From the NCBI GenBank assembly GCA_947396885.1, contig OX377206.1, positions 48,033,631 to 48,097,630 of the forward strand: DNA of 64,000 nt. Reading direction: 5' to 3'. Shown here piece by piece: positions 63,743 to 64,000 of this stretch. The DNA comes from Heligmosomoides polygyrus polygyrus. Taxonomy: Eukaryota; Nematoda; Chromadorea; Rhabditida; Heligmosomidae. The translations under genes were made by a program, and so were the position numbers. Each line of letters starts with the position of its first letter. The stretch's first letter is position 1. The notes beneath the pieces were generated by a model that was not told where the DNA came from, made no database searches, and saw only the letters and a program-made list of their open reading frames with translations.

Positions 63743-64000
63743 TTGCAGTGACCTGACCTGCTCCTGCAAACATGTGTCCTTTGGGCATGCAATCGCTGCT
63801 TCTCTCTTCTCACTACTCACACTAACCCAACGCAGGGTCATGATTGAGGTTCCAGAATCAAGGGGGTCGTACTGTGACGTCGTCTTTTTCTTGGGTGGTG
63901 GGGGGGGGGGCATCATACTCCTCCTCGTTTTAACAGAGGACTTTATCGCATTTTTGTCGTAGTTTCTTGTACGCCTCAAAGAATCCAATTCTTTTAATTT
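63743..64000. other. no gene recognised
   Basis: Contains a G run at 63899-63910. Nothing else is supported. Confidence 0.4.

Overview
This window looks like intergenic or pericentromeric DNA from an animal genome, most likely a nematode, and probably a clade V (strongylid-like) parasite. That call rests on the mobile-element repertoire: Ty3/gypsy, RTE-type and CR1/jockey-like non-LTR elements, mariner, Penelope-like, hAT-like, Tourist-like MITEs and large fold-back elements. It is inference, because no host gene fixes the taxon. I find no bacterial operon, no rRNA and no intact tRNA gene. One 200-bp assembly gap (N) lies at 15006-15205. Almost every protein-like frame is a retrotransposon or transposase fragment, so the window is best read as layers of nested insertions, many datable against each other by target-site duplications (TSDs).

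1-6.9 kb: a nearly complete Ty3/gypsy element, with its 5' LTR cut by the window edge. It has gag, protease and RT in one frame and RNase H and integrase in another after a one-base lesion, then an extra unexplained ORF3 that ends inside the 3' LTR TATA box. 6.9-15 kb: an 8-bp-TSD inverted-repeat element, three copies of a dispersed repeat (R2), and a four-level nest (12.4-14.8 kb) whose empty site survives at 8.1 kb. 15-20.7 kb: mariner and Penelope relics and a 1,255-bp mariner with lost catalytic residues. 20.98-23.49 kb: a run of six GC-rich, Tourist-like palindromic elements joined end to end through TAA/TTAA target sites.

24-44.4 kb: SINE and RTE layers. One RTE element on the minus strand seems to extend from about 41.99 kb to 29.34 kb. 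It is split by a roughly 7-kb long-TIR element (33556-40541) and by a hAT-like element (31073-33551). The 7-kb element itself holds a CR1-like RT (split in turn by a MITE), GC-rich MITEs and a 738-bp element with a 10-bp TSD that carries a host-like armadillo-type open frame. A 5'-truncated RTE copy with a 21-bp TSD lies at 43503-44411.

44.7-64 kb: a second copy of the element seen at 22.3-23.2 kb, tandem repeats, a 1.2-kb fold-back, a roughly 4.1-kb fold-back with tRNA-like units on both sides of its centre (53.7-57.8 kb), a Penelope-like GIY-YIG ORF (58.7-59.4 kb), two more SINE copies and a few unassigned open frames. The genes here do not form a pathway; what connects them is the order of insertion. 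Boundaries given to the base were read directly. Those marked approximate were judged by eye.
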